From Streptomyces humicola (GTDB lineage: Bacteria > Actinomycetota > Actinomycetes > Streptomycetales > Streptomycetaceae), in NCBI RefSeq assembly GCF_024436035.1, contig NZ_JANFNG010000034.1:1-64000 (forward strand): a DNA stretch of 64,000 nucleotides, read 5' to 3'. Of the stretch, positions 18,378 through 27,587 are shown piece after piece. The notes beneath the pieces are model-generated. The model saw only the letters and a program-made list of their open reading frames with translations. It made no database searches and was not told the DNA's origin. A program made the translations under genes and the position numbers. The first letter of the stretch is position 1. The number at the start of each line of letters is the position of its first letter.

Positions 18378-18402
18378 GGGGTCCGGGTTCGCACCGGGCC
18401 CC
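18378..18402 (+). terminator. hairpin terminator after hsdR
   Basis: Seven bases after the hsdR stop, GGGGTCCGG and CCGGGCCCC (one G-T pair) can form a 9-bp stem with a 7-base loop. There is no T run, as is common for terminators in very GC-rich actinobacteria. It most likely ends the hsdMSR transcript and separates it from the kinase gene. Confidence 0.6.
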
Positions 18403-18485
18403 GACGGCGTACGTCCCTGCCGGCCCGGCTCCGCCTGGACGGGGCGAATCCTGGGCAGGGAGACTGATCCTTAAGACCACATCGG

Positions 18486-20096
18486 ATGCTCGACGGGGGC
18501 ACGGTGCCTAACCGACCGATCGCAGGCCGCTACGAACTGCTCGAACATTACGGCCATGGCGGCATGGGAGACGTATGGCGCGGCTATGACGCCGTACTGG
18601 ACCGGCCCGTGGCCGTGAAGCTCATCCGGCCCCAGTCCGTGACGACGCCGGAGCTGGCCGAGGAGTTCGCGAAACGGTTCAGGCGCGAGGCGCGGATCAC
18701 CGCGCGCATCCAGCATCCGGGCGTGCCGCAGGTATACGACGCCGTGCTCGACGAGACCTACGACCATCTGTTCCTGGTGATGGAGTTGGTCGACGGCGTG
18801 CCGCTGACCGCCTACATCAACCCGGCGCGACCGCTCCCGGTCAGCTGGGCGGTGGCCGTCGCGGCGCAGGTCGCCACCGTGCTGTCGTACGCGCACGACG
18901 TGCCGGTGGTGCACCGCGACCTGAAACCGGGCAACATCCTCGTCGCCCGCGACGGAACGGTGAAGGTCCTGGACTTCGGCATCGCGGCGATGCTGCGCAC
19001 CGACGTCACCAAGCTGACGGCGACCGGCAGCCCCGTCGGCACCTACCAGTACATGTCGCCGGAGCAGGTTCGCGGCGGGCACGTCACCCCGCAGACCGAC
19101 CTGTACGCCTTCGGCTGCGTGCTCCACGAACTCCTGTGCGGGCGCCCGCTGTTCACCGGTGACAGCGATTTCCAGCTGATGAACCAGCACGTCAACGCCG
19201 CCCCGACGCCACTGCGGCAGCTGCGCGCCGATGTGCCGGCCGCCTTGGAGGAGCTGGTCCTGCACCTGCTCCGCAAGGCGTCCGAGGCACGCCCCGCAGA
19301 CGTGCAGGAGGTGTACGAACGGCTGCGGCCCTTCCTGCCGCCACCCGGCGAGCAGACCGTGCCGGAGGAGGCAGGGCCCGCCGCGGTCCCCGACCCCACG
19401 GGGATCTTCCGACACCCGTACGCGCCCCGCTCACGCGCCGGCACCAGCACTGCGCGGTCCGCGCCGGTCACCACAGAGGAGCGGCCCGCTGCTCCGGTGC
19501 CGCTGCCAGATACGCTGCGCGCTCAGATCAGGGAGGTCCACGCCCACTATGCCGCGCTCATGGAGGAGGAGCGCTACGCCCAGGCCGCCGAGGTGGTCGG
19601 TGAGCTGATTGGCCCGGCGGCGCGCGCACTCGGCTCCGAGAACAAGATGGTGCTCGGGCTGCGCAGGCGCAGGGCGTTCAGCCGGCAACTCGCGGGCGAC
19701 CACCGGGCCGCGCTGCCCGAATTCGAAGCGCTCGCCGAAGCCTACGGCCGGATCAGCGGCCCGAGAAGCAAGGAGGCGCTGGACAGCCGGGCCCAGGCTG
19801 CCCGGTGCCGCGGCGAACTCGGCCAGATCACCGACGCGCTGGCAGGACTGCGCGAAGTCCTCGGGATCGTACGGTCCGTCGACGGTGACGTGAGCGAGGA
19901 CGCCGTCGAGCTGCGCCGCGACATCGGCATGCTCCTGCTCGCGCAGGGCCGGACAGCGGAGGCGCTGAGCGTCCTGGAACCGCTCCACGAGGACCTGTGC
20001 CTGGTGTTCGGCCCGGACGACGAGCTGACGGTCGAGGTCGCCGAGACCCTGGCCGTGATCCGTCTGGATCTCGACCGCCCCTCACCCTCCGCCTGA
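18486..20096 (+). CDS. Ser/Thr protein kinase with TPR-like tail
   Basis: This 536-residue Hanks-type kinase has a Gly-rich loop YGHGGMGDVWRG, Lys45 in VAVKLI, catalytic HRDLKPGN (about 143-150), DFG (about 163-165) and YMSPEQ in the activation segment, so it should be active. A Pro-rich linker (about 310-350) leads to about 180 helical residues with repeated spacing typical of tetratricopeptide repeats. There is no transmembrane segment, so it should be cytosolic, unlike PknB. GTG at 18504 is an alternative start with GGGGG just upstream. Its partner is unknown. It follows the hsdR hairpin and is probably transcribed on its own. TPR-tailed kinases are common in Streptomyces; a link to defence is only positional. 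Confidence 0.88.
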   Translation: MLDGGTVPNRPIAGRYELLEHYGHGGMGDVWRGYDAVLDRPVAVKLIRPQSVTTPELAEEFAKRFRREARITARIQHPGVPQVYDAVLDETYDHLFLVMELVDGVPLTAYINPARPLPVSWAVAVAAQVATVLSYAHDVPVVHRDLKPGNILVARDGTVKVLDFGIAAMLRTDVTKLTATGSPVGTYQYMSPEQVRGGHVTPQTDLYAFGCVLHELLCGRPLFTGDSDFQLMNQHVNAAPTPLRQLRADVPAALEELVLHLLRKASEARPADVQEVYERLRPFLPPPGEQTVPEEAGPAAVPDPTGIFRHPYAPRSRAGTSTARSAPVTTEERPAAPVPLPDTLRAQIREVHAHYAALMEEERYAQAAEVVGELIGPAARALGSENKMVLGLRRRRAFSRQLAGDHRAALPEFEALAEAYGRISGPRSKEALDSRAQAARCRGELGQITDALAGLREVLGIVRSVDGDVSEDAVELRRDIGMLLLAQGRTAEALSVLEPLHEDLCLVFGPDDELTVEVAETLAVIRLDLDRPSPSA

Positions 20097-20471
20097 CCAG
20101 CGACCGGCGCATCCGGCCGTGCCGGGCAACGGTCGACGAATCCGGGGGACACCTCGCTGTCCAGCAGCTCGGCCACCAGTATCGCGATGCGCTCAGTGCT
20201 GATGCCCTTCTGCGGCCAGCAGCGTCCCGAAGGACCGCAGGTTCGGCCCGTAACAGCCCGGACCGCTGATACGCGGGGGCGCGTCCGCCCGGCAGAAGGC
20301 TGATCGCGGCGGATGCTGGAGCCGCTCCTACGATGGCCTTGCCGTGGCGGGGGACGACCTGCCGGCACAAACCGCGGCACAGGGGAGCGACCAGTGCTCA
20401 GCGATTGCCTCGAGGCATTCGTGACCGGCCGTCCGCCAGGCACCAGCTCACTGGACGACCGGCCCACGAGG
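20097..20471. other. 375-bp convergent intergenic region
   Basis: This interval separates the kinase gene from the convergent lipoprotein gene. I see no gene with both a ribosome site and sensible composition. Small frames on both strands are Arg/Pro-rich shadows. It may hold terminators for both genes, but no clean stem-loop stood out. Confidence 0.3.
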
Positions 20472-21308
20472 TCAGGAGCTGGGCAGCTGCGAGGGCAGGT
20501 CCATCGTGTCGCTCGCCGCGGGCGGGGTGATGGTGACCGGCGTCGTGCTGAAGTCGGAGTAGTCGATCGTCACCTTTAGCTGCATCGAGGAGGATGGCGC
20601 GGTGGCCTCCTGGACCCGGACGGGGAGGTTCTGGTCGTTGACCCACAGGTCCACGTTCATGTTGGTGATGCCCTGCTTGCTGTCCTGCTGGATCAGCGAC
20701 TTCAGTTGCGAGTCCTCCTGCTTGGCGGCGAGCTTGGCGAGGTCCACAGCGCCGGAGTAGCGCGTTGTCGAGACGCCGTCCACCGTCTGCGTGCCGACGC
20801 GCTTGATGTCGCCGGAGGAGATAAACAGCTTGACCTGGGTGGCCGGATCCGTCCCGCTGGTCTTGTTCAGCGATTCAGCCGCCGCAGCGTTCTTGGACAG
20901 GTCCATCTTCAACCAGTGCTTGCCCTTGAAGGCCGCAGGCGCGTTCCCGGTGAAGCCCATGTACATGGTCGTCCCGGACATCATCATGCGCAGCGAGGAG
21001 TCGCCGGCGAGCTTGCTCGCCAACTGCGGGCTGGTGACGGTCATGTCCATAGCCAGCGGGCTCCAGGAGATATGGCCGCTGCCGGTCATATCCACCGCCT
21101 GGCCCTTGGCGGTCACCTGCTCCGACATCTTTGTGCTGGCCGAGGTGTACTTCTGCGTGGCCTTGGTCGTCATCGACATCGCGTCAGCGACGGAGACCAT
21201 AGGAGCCGCAGCGCCTTGCGCGGCCTTCTGGGCCGCGGAGCAGGCGGAGAGGCTGGTGAGAGCAATGGCGGCCACCGTGGTGGCGACGAGCGGACGTATG
21301 CGACGCAT
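20472..21308 (-). CDS. LppX/LprG-like lipoprotein
   Basis: The product is 278 residues with a lipoprotein signal (MRRIRPLVATTVAAIALTSL followed by lipobox LSAC, Cys about 23). The mature part is an LppX_LprAFG-type fold: VADAMSMTTKATQKYTSAST, central strands with repeated Met/Gly, then YSGAVDLAKL and VDLWVNDQNLPVRVQ. The latter resembles the family element that describes a lipid-binding U-shaped sheet. It would sit on the outer face of the membrane. In mycobacteria relatives carry lipids; in Streptomyces the role is unknown. It is monocistronic, convergent with the kinase gene. Confidence 0.8.
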   Translation of the reverse strand: MRRIRPLVATTVAAIALTSLSACSAAQKAAQGAAAPMVSVADAMSMTTKATQKYTSASTKMSEQVTAKGQAVDMTGSGHISWSPLAMDMTVTSPQLASKLAGDSSLRMMMSGTTMYMGFTGNAPAAFKGKHWLKMDLSKNAAAAESLNKTSGTDPATQVKLFISSGDIKRVGTQTVDGVSTTRYSGAVDLAKLAAKQEDSQLKSLIQQDSKQGITNMNVDLWVNDQNLPVRVQEATAPSSSMQLKVTIDYSDFSTTPVTITPPAASDTMDLPSQLPSS

Positions 21309-21787
21309 CTGGGATTCCCCCCGTAGGACGACTTTGTGATCTCCCAGACGCTACACCGCTTTGCCAACGGCCATGTAGTTCGGAAAGTCCAACCGGCGAT
21401 GGGCGAACCGCCTCACGCGCGGGCAGCACTTGAGAGCAATACGAAGCCCAGACGCGCCTCGCCCCGCTTCCCCGCCGTCAAGTCCGTCCTTTGTCTAGGG
21501 ATAGGGACCCAGACTCCCCCAAGCGGACCAGTCCGTACGGACCCTTGGTCAAGGTCGCCTCTACGTCGAGCGTGCAACGTGGCATTGGCTGAGGGCGGCA
21601 CGCGCGCACCACGAGCCTGGAGGCCGCGTCGCAAGGGACTCTGTACAGTCTTCGGCTCTGTCGCGCAGGACGGGACAAACCCGTGGCAAGTTCTCGACCA
21701 CCTGTTGGGTATCGCGGGGGTCGAGGTTCAACTGATCGTATAATCCCTAGGGTTGTGTCTGGAGGGGGACTCGGGGGGACGTGACGC
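21309..21787. promoter_or_regulatory. 479-bp divergent region with -10 element for toxin locus
   Basis: This non-coding interval lies between the minus-strand lipoprotein gene and the plus-strand toxin operon. At 21739-21744 it contains an exact TATAAT, unusual in DNA this GC-rich, 44 bp upstream of the first gene of the toxin operon. The hexamer at the usual -35 spacing is poor, so this may be an activator-dependent promoter or chance. A GGGGGG ribosome site lies just before the ATG at 21788. Short frames in the rest look like shadows. Confidence 0.4.
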
Positions 21788-22513
21788 ATGTCGATCAACT
21801 TGCCGCATTGGCTTGCCGAGGTCGTCAATCTGCTGGGCTTCAACTGGCCGGAGATCGATGAGGACCAGTTGCGTGATGCGGCCCGGGGGCTGCGTCAGTA
21901 CGCGGACAAGTGCCAGCAGTCGCACGATGTGACGCACGGCATCGTCAACGGCGGTCTGCAGCAGGCGTATGCGGCGCAGTCGTACACCGCGCTGGCGCAG
22001 GTGTGGGCGCAGCAGTCGCAGGGCCACATGAGCACGCTGATCGACGCCTGCCGGGCGTTGGCCGACGGCCTGGACGTGGCGGCGGTCGGCGTCGAGGGGA
22101 TGAAGGGCGAGTGTATTGCGCAGCTCGGCATCGCGGCGGGTGAGCTGCTGGTCGACACGGGTGCCGCGGTCTTCACGTTCGGCCTGTCGGAACTCGCGGC
22201 GGCTGGCGAGATCGAGCTGCAGAATCGTCTGCTCAGCGGCATCTTGCAGCGGTTTGAGCAGGAAGTGATCGGGCAGCTGGTGGGCGGGTTGATGGGCCCG
22301 TTGAAGCAGCAGATCGACGAGGCGGTCGACAAGCTCGTCTTCGAGGAGGTCGCGGGTGTTGCCGTCGGTGGCCCGCCGCCGGGGCTGAAGCTGGACACCG
22401 GGGCGATCCGTGAGCACGCGGGCAAGATCAACGAGCAGGCCGAGGCGAATCTCGAGCACGGCCGGGCCTTCGGCAACCAGATGGGTGCTCTGACGTTCAC
22501 CACCGGAGGCTGA
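21788..22513 (+). CDS. WXG/ESX-like helical partner of RHS toxin
   Basis: The product is 241 residues and almost entirely alpha-helical. The first 100 residues (WLAEVVNLLGFNWPEIDEDQ, then an amphipathic hairpin) resemble the WXG100/LXG-type domain that delivers polymorphic toxins through type VII (ESX) systems in actinobacteria. A hydrophobic central segment (GAAVFTFGLSELAAAGEIEL) and a C-terminal helical hairpin (HAGKINEQAEANLEHGRAFG) follow. It is 7 bp upstream of the RHS toxin gene and certainly in the same operon. I infer a secretion adaptor or chaperone. No ESX secretion genes lie in the window. Confidence 0.7.
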   Translation: MSINLPHWLAEVVNLLGFNWPEIDEDQLRDAARGLRQYADKCQQSHDVTHGIVNGGLQQAYAAQSYTALAQVWAQQSQGHMSTLIDACRALADGLDVAAVGVEGMKGECIAQLGIAAGELLVDTGAAVFTFGLSELAAAGEIELQNRLLSGILQRFEQEVIGQLVGGLMGPLKQQIDEAVDKLVFEEVAGVAVGGPPPGLKLDTGAIREHAGKINEQAEANLEHGRAFGNQMGALTFTTGG

Positions 22514-22520
22514 GCCGACC

Positions 22521-25500
22521 GTGAGCGAGATCGTCGAAAAGCTGGTCAGGCCCACGGTCGAGATGCTCGACCATATGGCGCGCAAGATCCCGCAGGCGCT
22601 GGGCAAGGCGCATTACCGGATCTCGAAGATGGCCCACGACGCGGCGGACCACTTCGACAAGGTCGAAGAGGACGTCGCGGGCAAGGCCCACATCCACACC
22701 CACGACGGGGAGGAGCACCTGCCGGGCGAGGGCGGTCTGGCGAACTCGGCCGCGTCGCGGGCGGAGGCCGCTGCTAAGGACGGCGGCAAGGCGGCCGAGG
22801 ACGCGGAACGGGATGCTGCGCGGGATGCGGAGCACGACGCCAACCTGCGCTCCGGCAATACGGATAAGGACTCCATACCCGCTGGCGAGCGGACATGCAA
22901 GACCGACCCGGTCGATGTGGTGACCGGCGACATGGTGCTGCCGCAGGTGGACGTGCGGCTCCCGGGTGCGCTGCCGCTGGTGCTGGAGCGCATCCACGTC
23001 TCCTCGTACCGTCACGGCGTCTGGTTCGGCCCCTCGTGGGCGTCAACCCTCGACCAGCGGCTGCAACTCGATGCCGAGGGTGTGGTGTTCGCGGCAGCTG
23101 ACGGGGCGCGACTGGTCTATCCGATACCGCGGGGTGACGCGGCGGTCTATCCGCTCAAGGGGCCGCGGCGGCCGTTGACCTGGAGTGGTGAGCCGAACAC
23201 GCCGATACGGATCGGAGACCCCGGGACCGGCCAGACCCTCGTATTCGACCACCCCCGCCCCGCCCCTGGAGCGGTGGGCGGGGTGAGCCTGCGGCTCGTC
23301 GCCGTCGAGGACCGCTGCGGCAGGCGCATCGAGGTGACCTGGTCCGACGACGACACTCCGGTCCTGCTGACCCACCACGGCGGTTATCGCATCGCCATCG
23401 ACCGCCATCCCGCACTGCCCCGCATCACCGCCTTCCGTCTGCTCGACACCGACGGCCCGGGCACGGAGACGGTGCTGATGCGCTACGGCTACGACAGCGC
23501 GGGCAATCTCACGGAGATCATCAACTCCTCCGGACTCCCGCTGCGTCTGACCTACGACCCACAGGGGCGGGTGACCGGCTGGACCGACCGCAACGGCACG
23601 GCATATCGCTACGTCTACGACGACGCGGGCCGCGTCATCGAAACCGCGGGCTCGGACAACTTCCTGTCGTCCAGCTTCGCCTACGACGAATCGACGCGCA
23701 CCACGTCCTTCACCAACTCACTCGGCCACACCACCACCTACCAGCACAACGACGCCTACCGCCTGGTCAGCGAGACCAGCCCGCTGGGCGAGATCACCGT
23801 GCAGGAGTGGGATGGAGCGGGCCGTCTGCTGACGTCTGTCACCGACCCGCTGGGGCGCACGACCCGCTACGAGTACGACGACGAGGAGAACGTCACCGCC
23901 ATCGTGCGTCCGGACGGCACCCGCGCGAGCGCGGTCCACAACGAGCTGAGCCTCCCGGTGGAGGCCACCGAACCCGATGGCCTGAGGTGGCGTCACACCT
24001 ACGACACACGGGGCAATCGGCTGTCCACCAGCGACACGGCCGGGGCCGTCACGCGGTACGCATACGACGAGGCCGGCGATCTGATCTCCGTCACGGATGC
24101 CCTGGGCAACACCCAGCAGTTCCGGTACGACGCGGCCGGTCTCCCGATCGAAACGATCGACGCCCTCGGCCGCGTCACTACCGCCGAGCGCGACGCCTTC
24201 GGCCGGGTGCGCACCCTCACCGACCCCCTGGGCGGCGTGCACTGCTTCGGCTGGACGACCGAGGGCAACCCTGCCTGGTACGAGCATCCGGACGGCACCC
24301 GGGAGAGCTGGGAATGGGATGCCGAGGGCAATGAGCTCTCCCACACCGACACCGCCGGGCACGTCACGTCGAGCGCCTACACCCACTTCGACCTGCCCTC
24401 GGAACGCACCACGGTCGATGGCACGCGCTATCGCTTCGCGTACGACACCGAACTCCGGCTGACCGGCGTCACCAACCCGCAGGGGCTGACCTGGCACTAC
24501 GCCTATGACCCGGCCGGCCGACTGGTGTCCGAGACCGACTTCAACGGACGCACCCTCGCCTACCGCCACGACGCGGCGGGTCAGCTCGTCGCCCGGACCA
24601 ACGCGGCCGAGGAAACGATCATCTTCGTCCGCGACGAGGTCGGCATGGTCGTGGAACAGCGCAGCGGCGACGAGGTCACCCGCTTCCAACGCGATCCCGC
24701 CGGCCGCCTGCTGCATGCGGTCAACGCCCACTGTGAGCTGAACCGGACCTACGACGAGGCCCGCCGTCTGGTCGCCGAGACCGTGGGCGGCCGGACCATG
24801 ACGTACGCCTACGACGTGCTGGGGCGCCTCGTGGAGCGGCGCACACCCAGCGGCATCGTGTCGAGGTGGAGCTTCGACGCGGAGGGATACCCCGAGGCCC
24901 TGACCACCGGCGGCCAAACGGTCGGCTTCGCCTTCGACGCGAACGGCCGCGAGACCACGCGCAGGTACGGCGCCGATCTGATGCTCACCCAGAGCTGGAA
25001 CGCCTCCGACCGGCTCACCGCCCAGTCCGTCGGCGTGTCCGGCGAGGCGGGCGGCGGGCTTGTGCAGCACCGCGAATACCACTACCGCGCCGATGGGTTC
25101 CTCACCGAGATCCAGGACCTGCTCGCGGGCACCCGCCGCTACGAGCTCGACGCCGGCGGCCGTCCCCGACGCGCCCTCGGCCACCAGTGGACCGAGACCT
25201 ACGCCTACGACAATCTCGGCAACCTGACGAGGGCGGCCGCCCCCGTCGGCGACGGCCAGGAAGAGGAGCGTGAGTTCGCCGGGACCCTGCTGCGTCGCAC
25301 AACCCGCACCGTGTACGAGCACGATGCGCAAGGCCGCGTCGTGCGCACCACCAAGCGGCTGCTCAACGGTCAGACACGCATCTGGCACTACACGTGGAAC
25401 GCCGAGGACCAGCTGACGCAGACGGTCACCCCCGACGGCGTCCGCTGGCGTTACCTTTACGATCCGGCCGGTCGTCGCATCGCCAAGCAGCGGATGGCAC

Positions 25501-26483
25501 AGGACGGGAGCGTCGCGGAAGAGATCAGGTTCACCTGGGACGGTGCCCGGCTCGCCGAACAGACCGCTCCTGATGGTGCCAGCACCGCATGGGAGTACCT
25601 GCTCGACTCGCACCGCCCGCTCGCCCAGATCGACCAGACGAACGCCGGTGACGGAGAGCTCTCGCAGGCCGAGGTCGATGCGCGCTTCCACGCCATCATC
25701 ACCGACCTCACCGGTGCGCCCCGCGAACTGGTCACGCTCGACGGCGAGCTCGCGTGGCAGCAGAGCACTACCGTCTGGGGCGTCACGACCCAGCAGCGTA
25801 CGGCTGGCGCCGTCGACTGCCCGTTGCGTTTCCCCGGCCAGTACGCGGACGAGGAGACCGGCTGGAATTACAACTTCTTCCGCCACTACGACCCGGAAAC
25901 AGCCCGCTACACCTCCCCCGACCCGCTCGGACTCGCCCCGGCTCCCAACCAGTTCGCCTATGTGGGCAATCCGTTCTCGTGGAGCGATCCTCTCGGGCTC
26001 GCCGCATGCCAGGATCAGTACGCCTGGGACGGCAGCGTCAAATACGGAAAGCTTGACGAACTTGGGCGGCCCACGGGGATATCCGCCTCCATTCGGCCGG
26101 AAATGCTGGACAAGGGAAGCGAGGCCGGGAGACTGATGCCTCGCGGGTGGCGGGGCGACGGAACCGCGTTCAACGAAGCCCGCGGACATCTCCTCGCCAA
26201 CAGACTCGGCGGTGTCGGCAAGGGCCGCCTCGCCCGGCACAACCTCGTCACGCTCACCCAGGACCCGGTTAACACACCCTTGATGCGAGACAACTTCGAG
26301 CAAAAGGTTTACGACGCCGTCAAGAAGGGCGAGATCGTTCAATACCACGTGACACCCATCTATGAGGGAGCCAATCCAATCCCCGTCAGACTGGAGTTCC
26401 TCGCCCACGGCAACAGGGGATTCCACCTCTCCGGCCACCTCGAAAACCCGGCCTCCGGCGTACGCATTCCCGTTCCGCGGTAA
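22521..26483 (+). CDS. RHS/YD-repeat polymorphic toxin, non-specific nuclease tip
   Basis: This is a 1320-residue polymorphic toxin. After an N-terminal helical and Ala/Glu-rich region comes a DUF6531-type domain (DPVDVVTGDMVLPQVDVRLP, about 130 on), then some 20 YD repeats (YDxxGRL..., about 300-1100). These form the shell that encloses the toxin. The RHS core motif (EETGWNYNFFRHYDPETARY, about 1110) and SDPLGLA end the conserved part. The last 165 residues are the toxin: EARGHLLANRLGGVGKG, then NLVTLTQDPVNTPLMRDNFE, match the DNA/RNA non-specific endonuclease (Endonuclea_NS_2) family, with the catalytic His in RGH. There is no own signal peptide. The next gene probably encodes immunity. Confidence 0.92.
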   Translation: MSEIVEKLVRPTVEMLDHMARKIPQALGKAHYRISKMAHDAADHFDKVEEDVAGKAHIHTHDGEEHLPGEGGLANSAASRAEAAAKDGGKAAEDAERDAARDAEHDANLRSGNTDKDSIPAGERTCKTDPVDVVTGDMVLPQVDVRLPGALPLVLERIHVSSYRHGVWFGPSWASTLDQRLQLDAEGVVFAAADGARLVYPIPRGDAAVYPLKGPRRPLTWSGEPNTPIRIGDPGTGQTLVFDHPRPAPGAVGGVSLRLVAVEDRCGRRIEVTWSDDDTPVLLTHHGGYRIAIDRHPALPRITAFRLLDTDGPGTETVLMRYGYDSAGNLTEIINSSGLPLRLTYDPQGRVTGWTDRNGTAYRYVYDDAGRVIETAGSDNFLSSSFAYDESTRTTSFTNSLGHTTTYQHNDAYRLVSETSPLGEITVQEWDGAGRLLTSVTDPLGRTTRYEYDDEENVTAIVRPDGTRASAVHNELSLPVEATEPDGLRWRHTYDTRGNRLSTSDTAGAVTRYAYDEAGDLISVTDALGNTQQFRYDAAGLPIETIDALGRVTTAERDAFGRVRTLTDPLGGVHCFGWTTEGNPAWYEHPDGTRESWEWDAEGNELSHTDTAGHVTSSAYTHFDLPSERTTVDGTRYRFAYDTELRLTGVTNPQGLTWHYAYDPAGRLVSETDFNGRTLAYRHDAAGQLVARTNAAEETIIFVRDEVGMVVEQRSGDEVTRFQRDPAGRLLHAVNAHCELNRTYDEARRLVAETVGGRTMTYAYDVLGRLVERRTPSGIVSRWSFDAEGYPEALTTGGQTVGFAFDANGRETTRRYGADLMLTQSWNASDRLTAQSVGVSGEAGGGLVQHREYHYRADGFLTEIQDLLAGTRRYELDAGGRPRRALGHQWTETYAYDNLGNLTRAAAPVGDGQEEEREFAGTLLRRTTRTVYEHDAQGRVVRTTKRLLNGQTRIWHYTWNAEDQLTQTVTPDGVRWRYLYDPAGRRIAKQRMAQDGSVAEEIRFTWDGARLAEQTAPDGASTAWEYLLDSHRPLAQIDQTNAGDGELSQAEVDARFHAIITDLTGAPRELVTLDGELAWQQSTTVWGVTTQQRTAGAVDCPLRFPGQYADEETGWNYNFFRHYDPETARYTSPDPLGLAPAPNQFAYVGNPFSWSDPLGLAACQDQYAWDGSVKYGKLDELGRPTGISASIRPEMLDKGSEAGRLMPRGWRGDGTAFNEARGHLLANRLGGVGKGRLARHNLVTLTQDPVNTPLMRDNFEQKVYDAVKKGEIVQYHVTPIYEGANPIPVRLEFLAHGNRGFHLSGHLENPASGVRIPVPR

Positions 26484-26555
26484 CGCGGCCGCGGCACGCC
26501 GGCGCGGCGCGTAGCTGACTATGCTCGGGGACGCTGCAATCGACGGAGGAGCCCC

Positions 26556-27587
26556 ATGACGCGGACCACGCCGGCACGGCCGGTCGACATCGAGGCACTG
26601 TTTCCGCAGCTGTCGGACTATCGCGCCATCGGCACGCGCCTGCACCCACGGCCCGGCGTGCCAAGTGCGAAGCAGAGCTCGGTGGGCGGGCCCTTCCTGT
26701 GGCCCGCCGACGAGCCGTGGCCGGTCTGCGTGGAGCCGCATCCGCGCGACACCGGCCTGCGCCCCCAAGACGTGCGCGAACGACGCCGGATCCTCGCCGA
26801 GGCGTGGAGCAGACAGCCGGGACCGGACGGCCGGCGCGGACCGACGGACGAGGAGATCGCCCGGCTCACCGCTTTGGAGGCGACGCACCACGTCCCGGGG
26901 CTCCGGAACACCGATCCCATTCCGCTGCTGCCGCTCGCCCAGCTCTTCAGACATGAGGTCCCCGGCCTGGAAGGCCCTGCCGGCCACGACTTGCTGCAGA
27001 TCTTCTGGTGCCCATTCGACGCCCACGGAGACGGCCGCCACGACCTGTCCGTCCAGTTGTACTGGCGCAACAGCGCCGACGTCGTCCAGGTGCTCGGCAA
27101 TCCCCCCGAGCCGCAGGTGGTCGGGTACGAGGGCTACGTTCCCGAACCCTGCGTGGTCGATCCCGAGGAGGTCCTGGAACACCAGTACGCGGAACTCCTC
27201 CCGGATGAGCTGCGCGAAGCCATCGACGCGTGGGACGAACAACAGGAGGAAGAAGCCGAGGAAGCCGAAGAGGAGGAGTGGCCCGCCTATCAGTACGACC
27301 TCTCCATTCCACCGGGCTGGAAGGTCGGCGGTTTCGCATCCTGGAATGTCACCGGCCCGACGCAACTCACCTGCGCATGCGGCCGGACCATGAAGCTCCT
27401 CGTCACCATCGACAGCAAAGAATGGGACAACGGCAGCCGCAGCTGGGTACCCATCGAGGACCGAGCCGTGATCGACACGATGGACGCCAACATCCCCACA
27501 CACATCACCGTCGGCCGCGGAGGCTCCCTGAGGATCTTCGTCTGCCCCGCCGACCCGACGCATCCGCACCGGATCAACCTGCAGTAA
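26556..27587 (+). CDS. YwqG/DUF1963-like putative immunity protein
   Basis: The product is 343 residues, acidic, with a GGAGG site before its ATG. Features resembling YwqG/DUF1963 proteins are VGGPFLWPADEPWPVC near residue 45, LPLAQLFRHEVPGLEG and LLQIFWCPFD in the middle, and a Cys-containing tail (LTCACGRTMKLLV ... RIFVCPADPTHPH) that could bind metal. DUF1963-like proteins are frequent neighbours and presumed immunity proteins of RHS and other polymorphic toxins. Its place 72 bp after the nuclease toxin fits that role; direct inhibition is inferred. A Glu-rich stretch (about 228-246) is low complexity. The last base of its stop codon is the first base of an IS end, so the insertion sits exactly at the gene end. 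Confidence 0.65.
   Translation: MTRTTPARPVDIEALFPQLSDYRAIGTRLHPRPGVPSAKQSSVGGPFLWPADEPWPVCVEPHPRDTGLRPQDVRERRRILAEAWSRQPGPDGRRGPTDEEIARLTALEATHHVPGLRNTDPIPLLPLAQLFRHEVPGLEGPAGHDLLQIFWCPFDAHGDGRHDLSVQLYWRNSADVVQVLGNPPEPQVVGYEGYVPEPCVVDPEEVLEHQYAELLPDELREAIDAWDEQQEEEAEEAEEEEWPAYQYDLSIPPGWKVGGFASWNVTGPTQLTCACGRTMKLLVTIDSKEWDNGSRSWVPIEDRAVIDTMDANIPTHITVGRGGSLRIFVCPADPTHPHRINLQ

Noticed and set aside
18378-18402. Resemblance of the hsdR hairpin (GGGTTCGCACCC-like core) to a tRNA T-arm
   Set aside because: No acceptor, D or anticodon stems can be drawn around it, so it is not a tRNA and I do not treat it as an attachment site.
23718-27569. Very long antisense open frame opposite the RHS toxin and immunity genes
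   Set aside because: It mirrors the codon periodicity of the RHS gene, runs across two genes, has no ribosome site and no recognisable domain. Long antisense frames are normal in DNA with high third-position GC.
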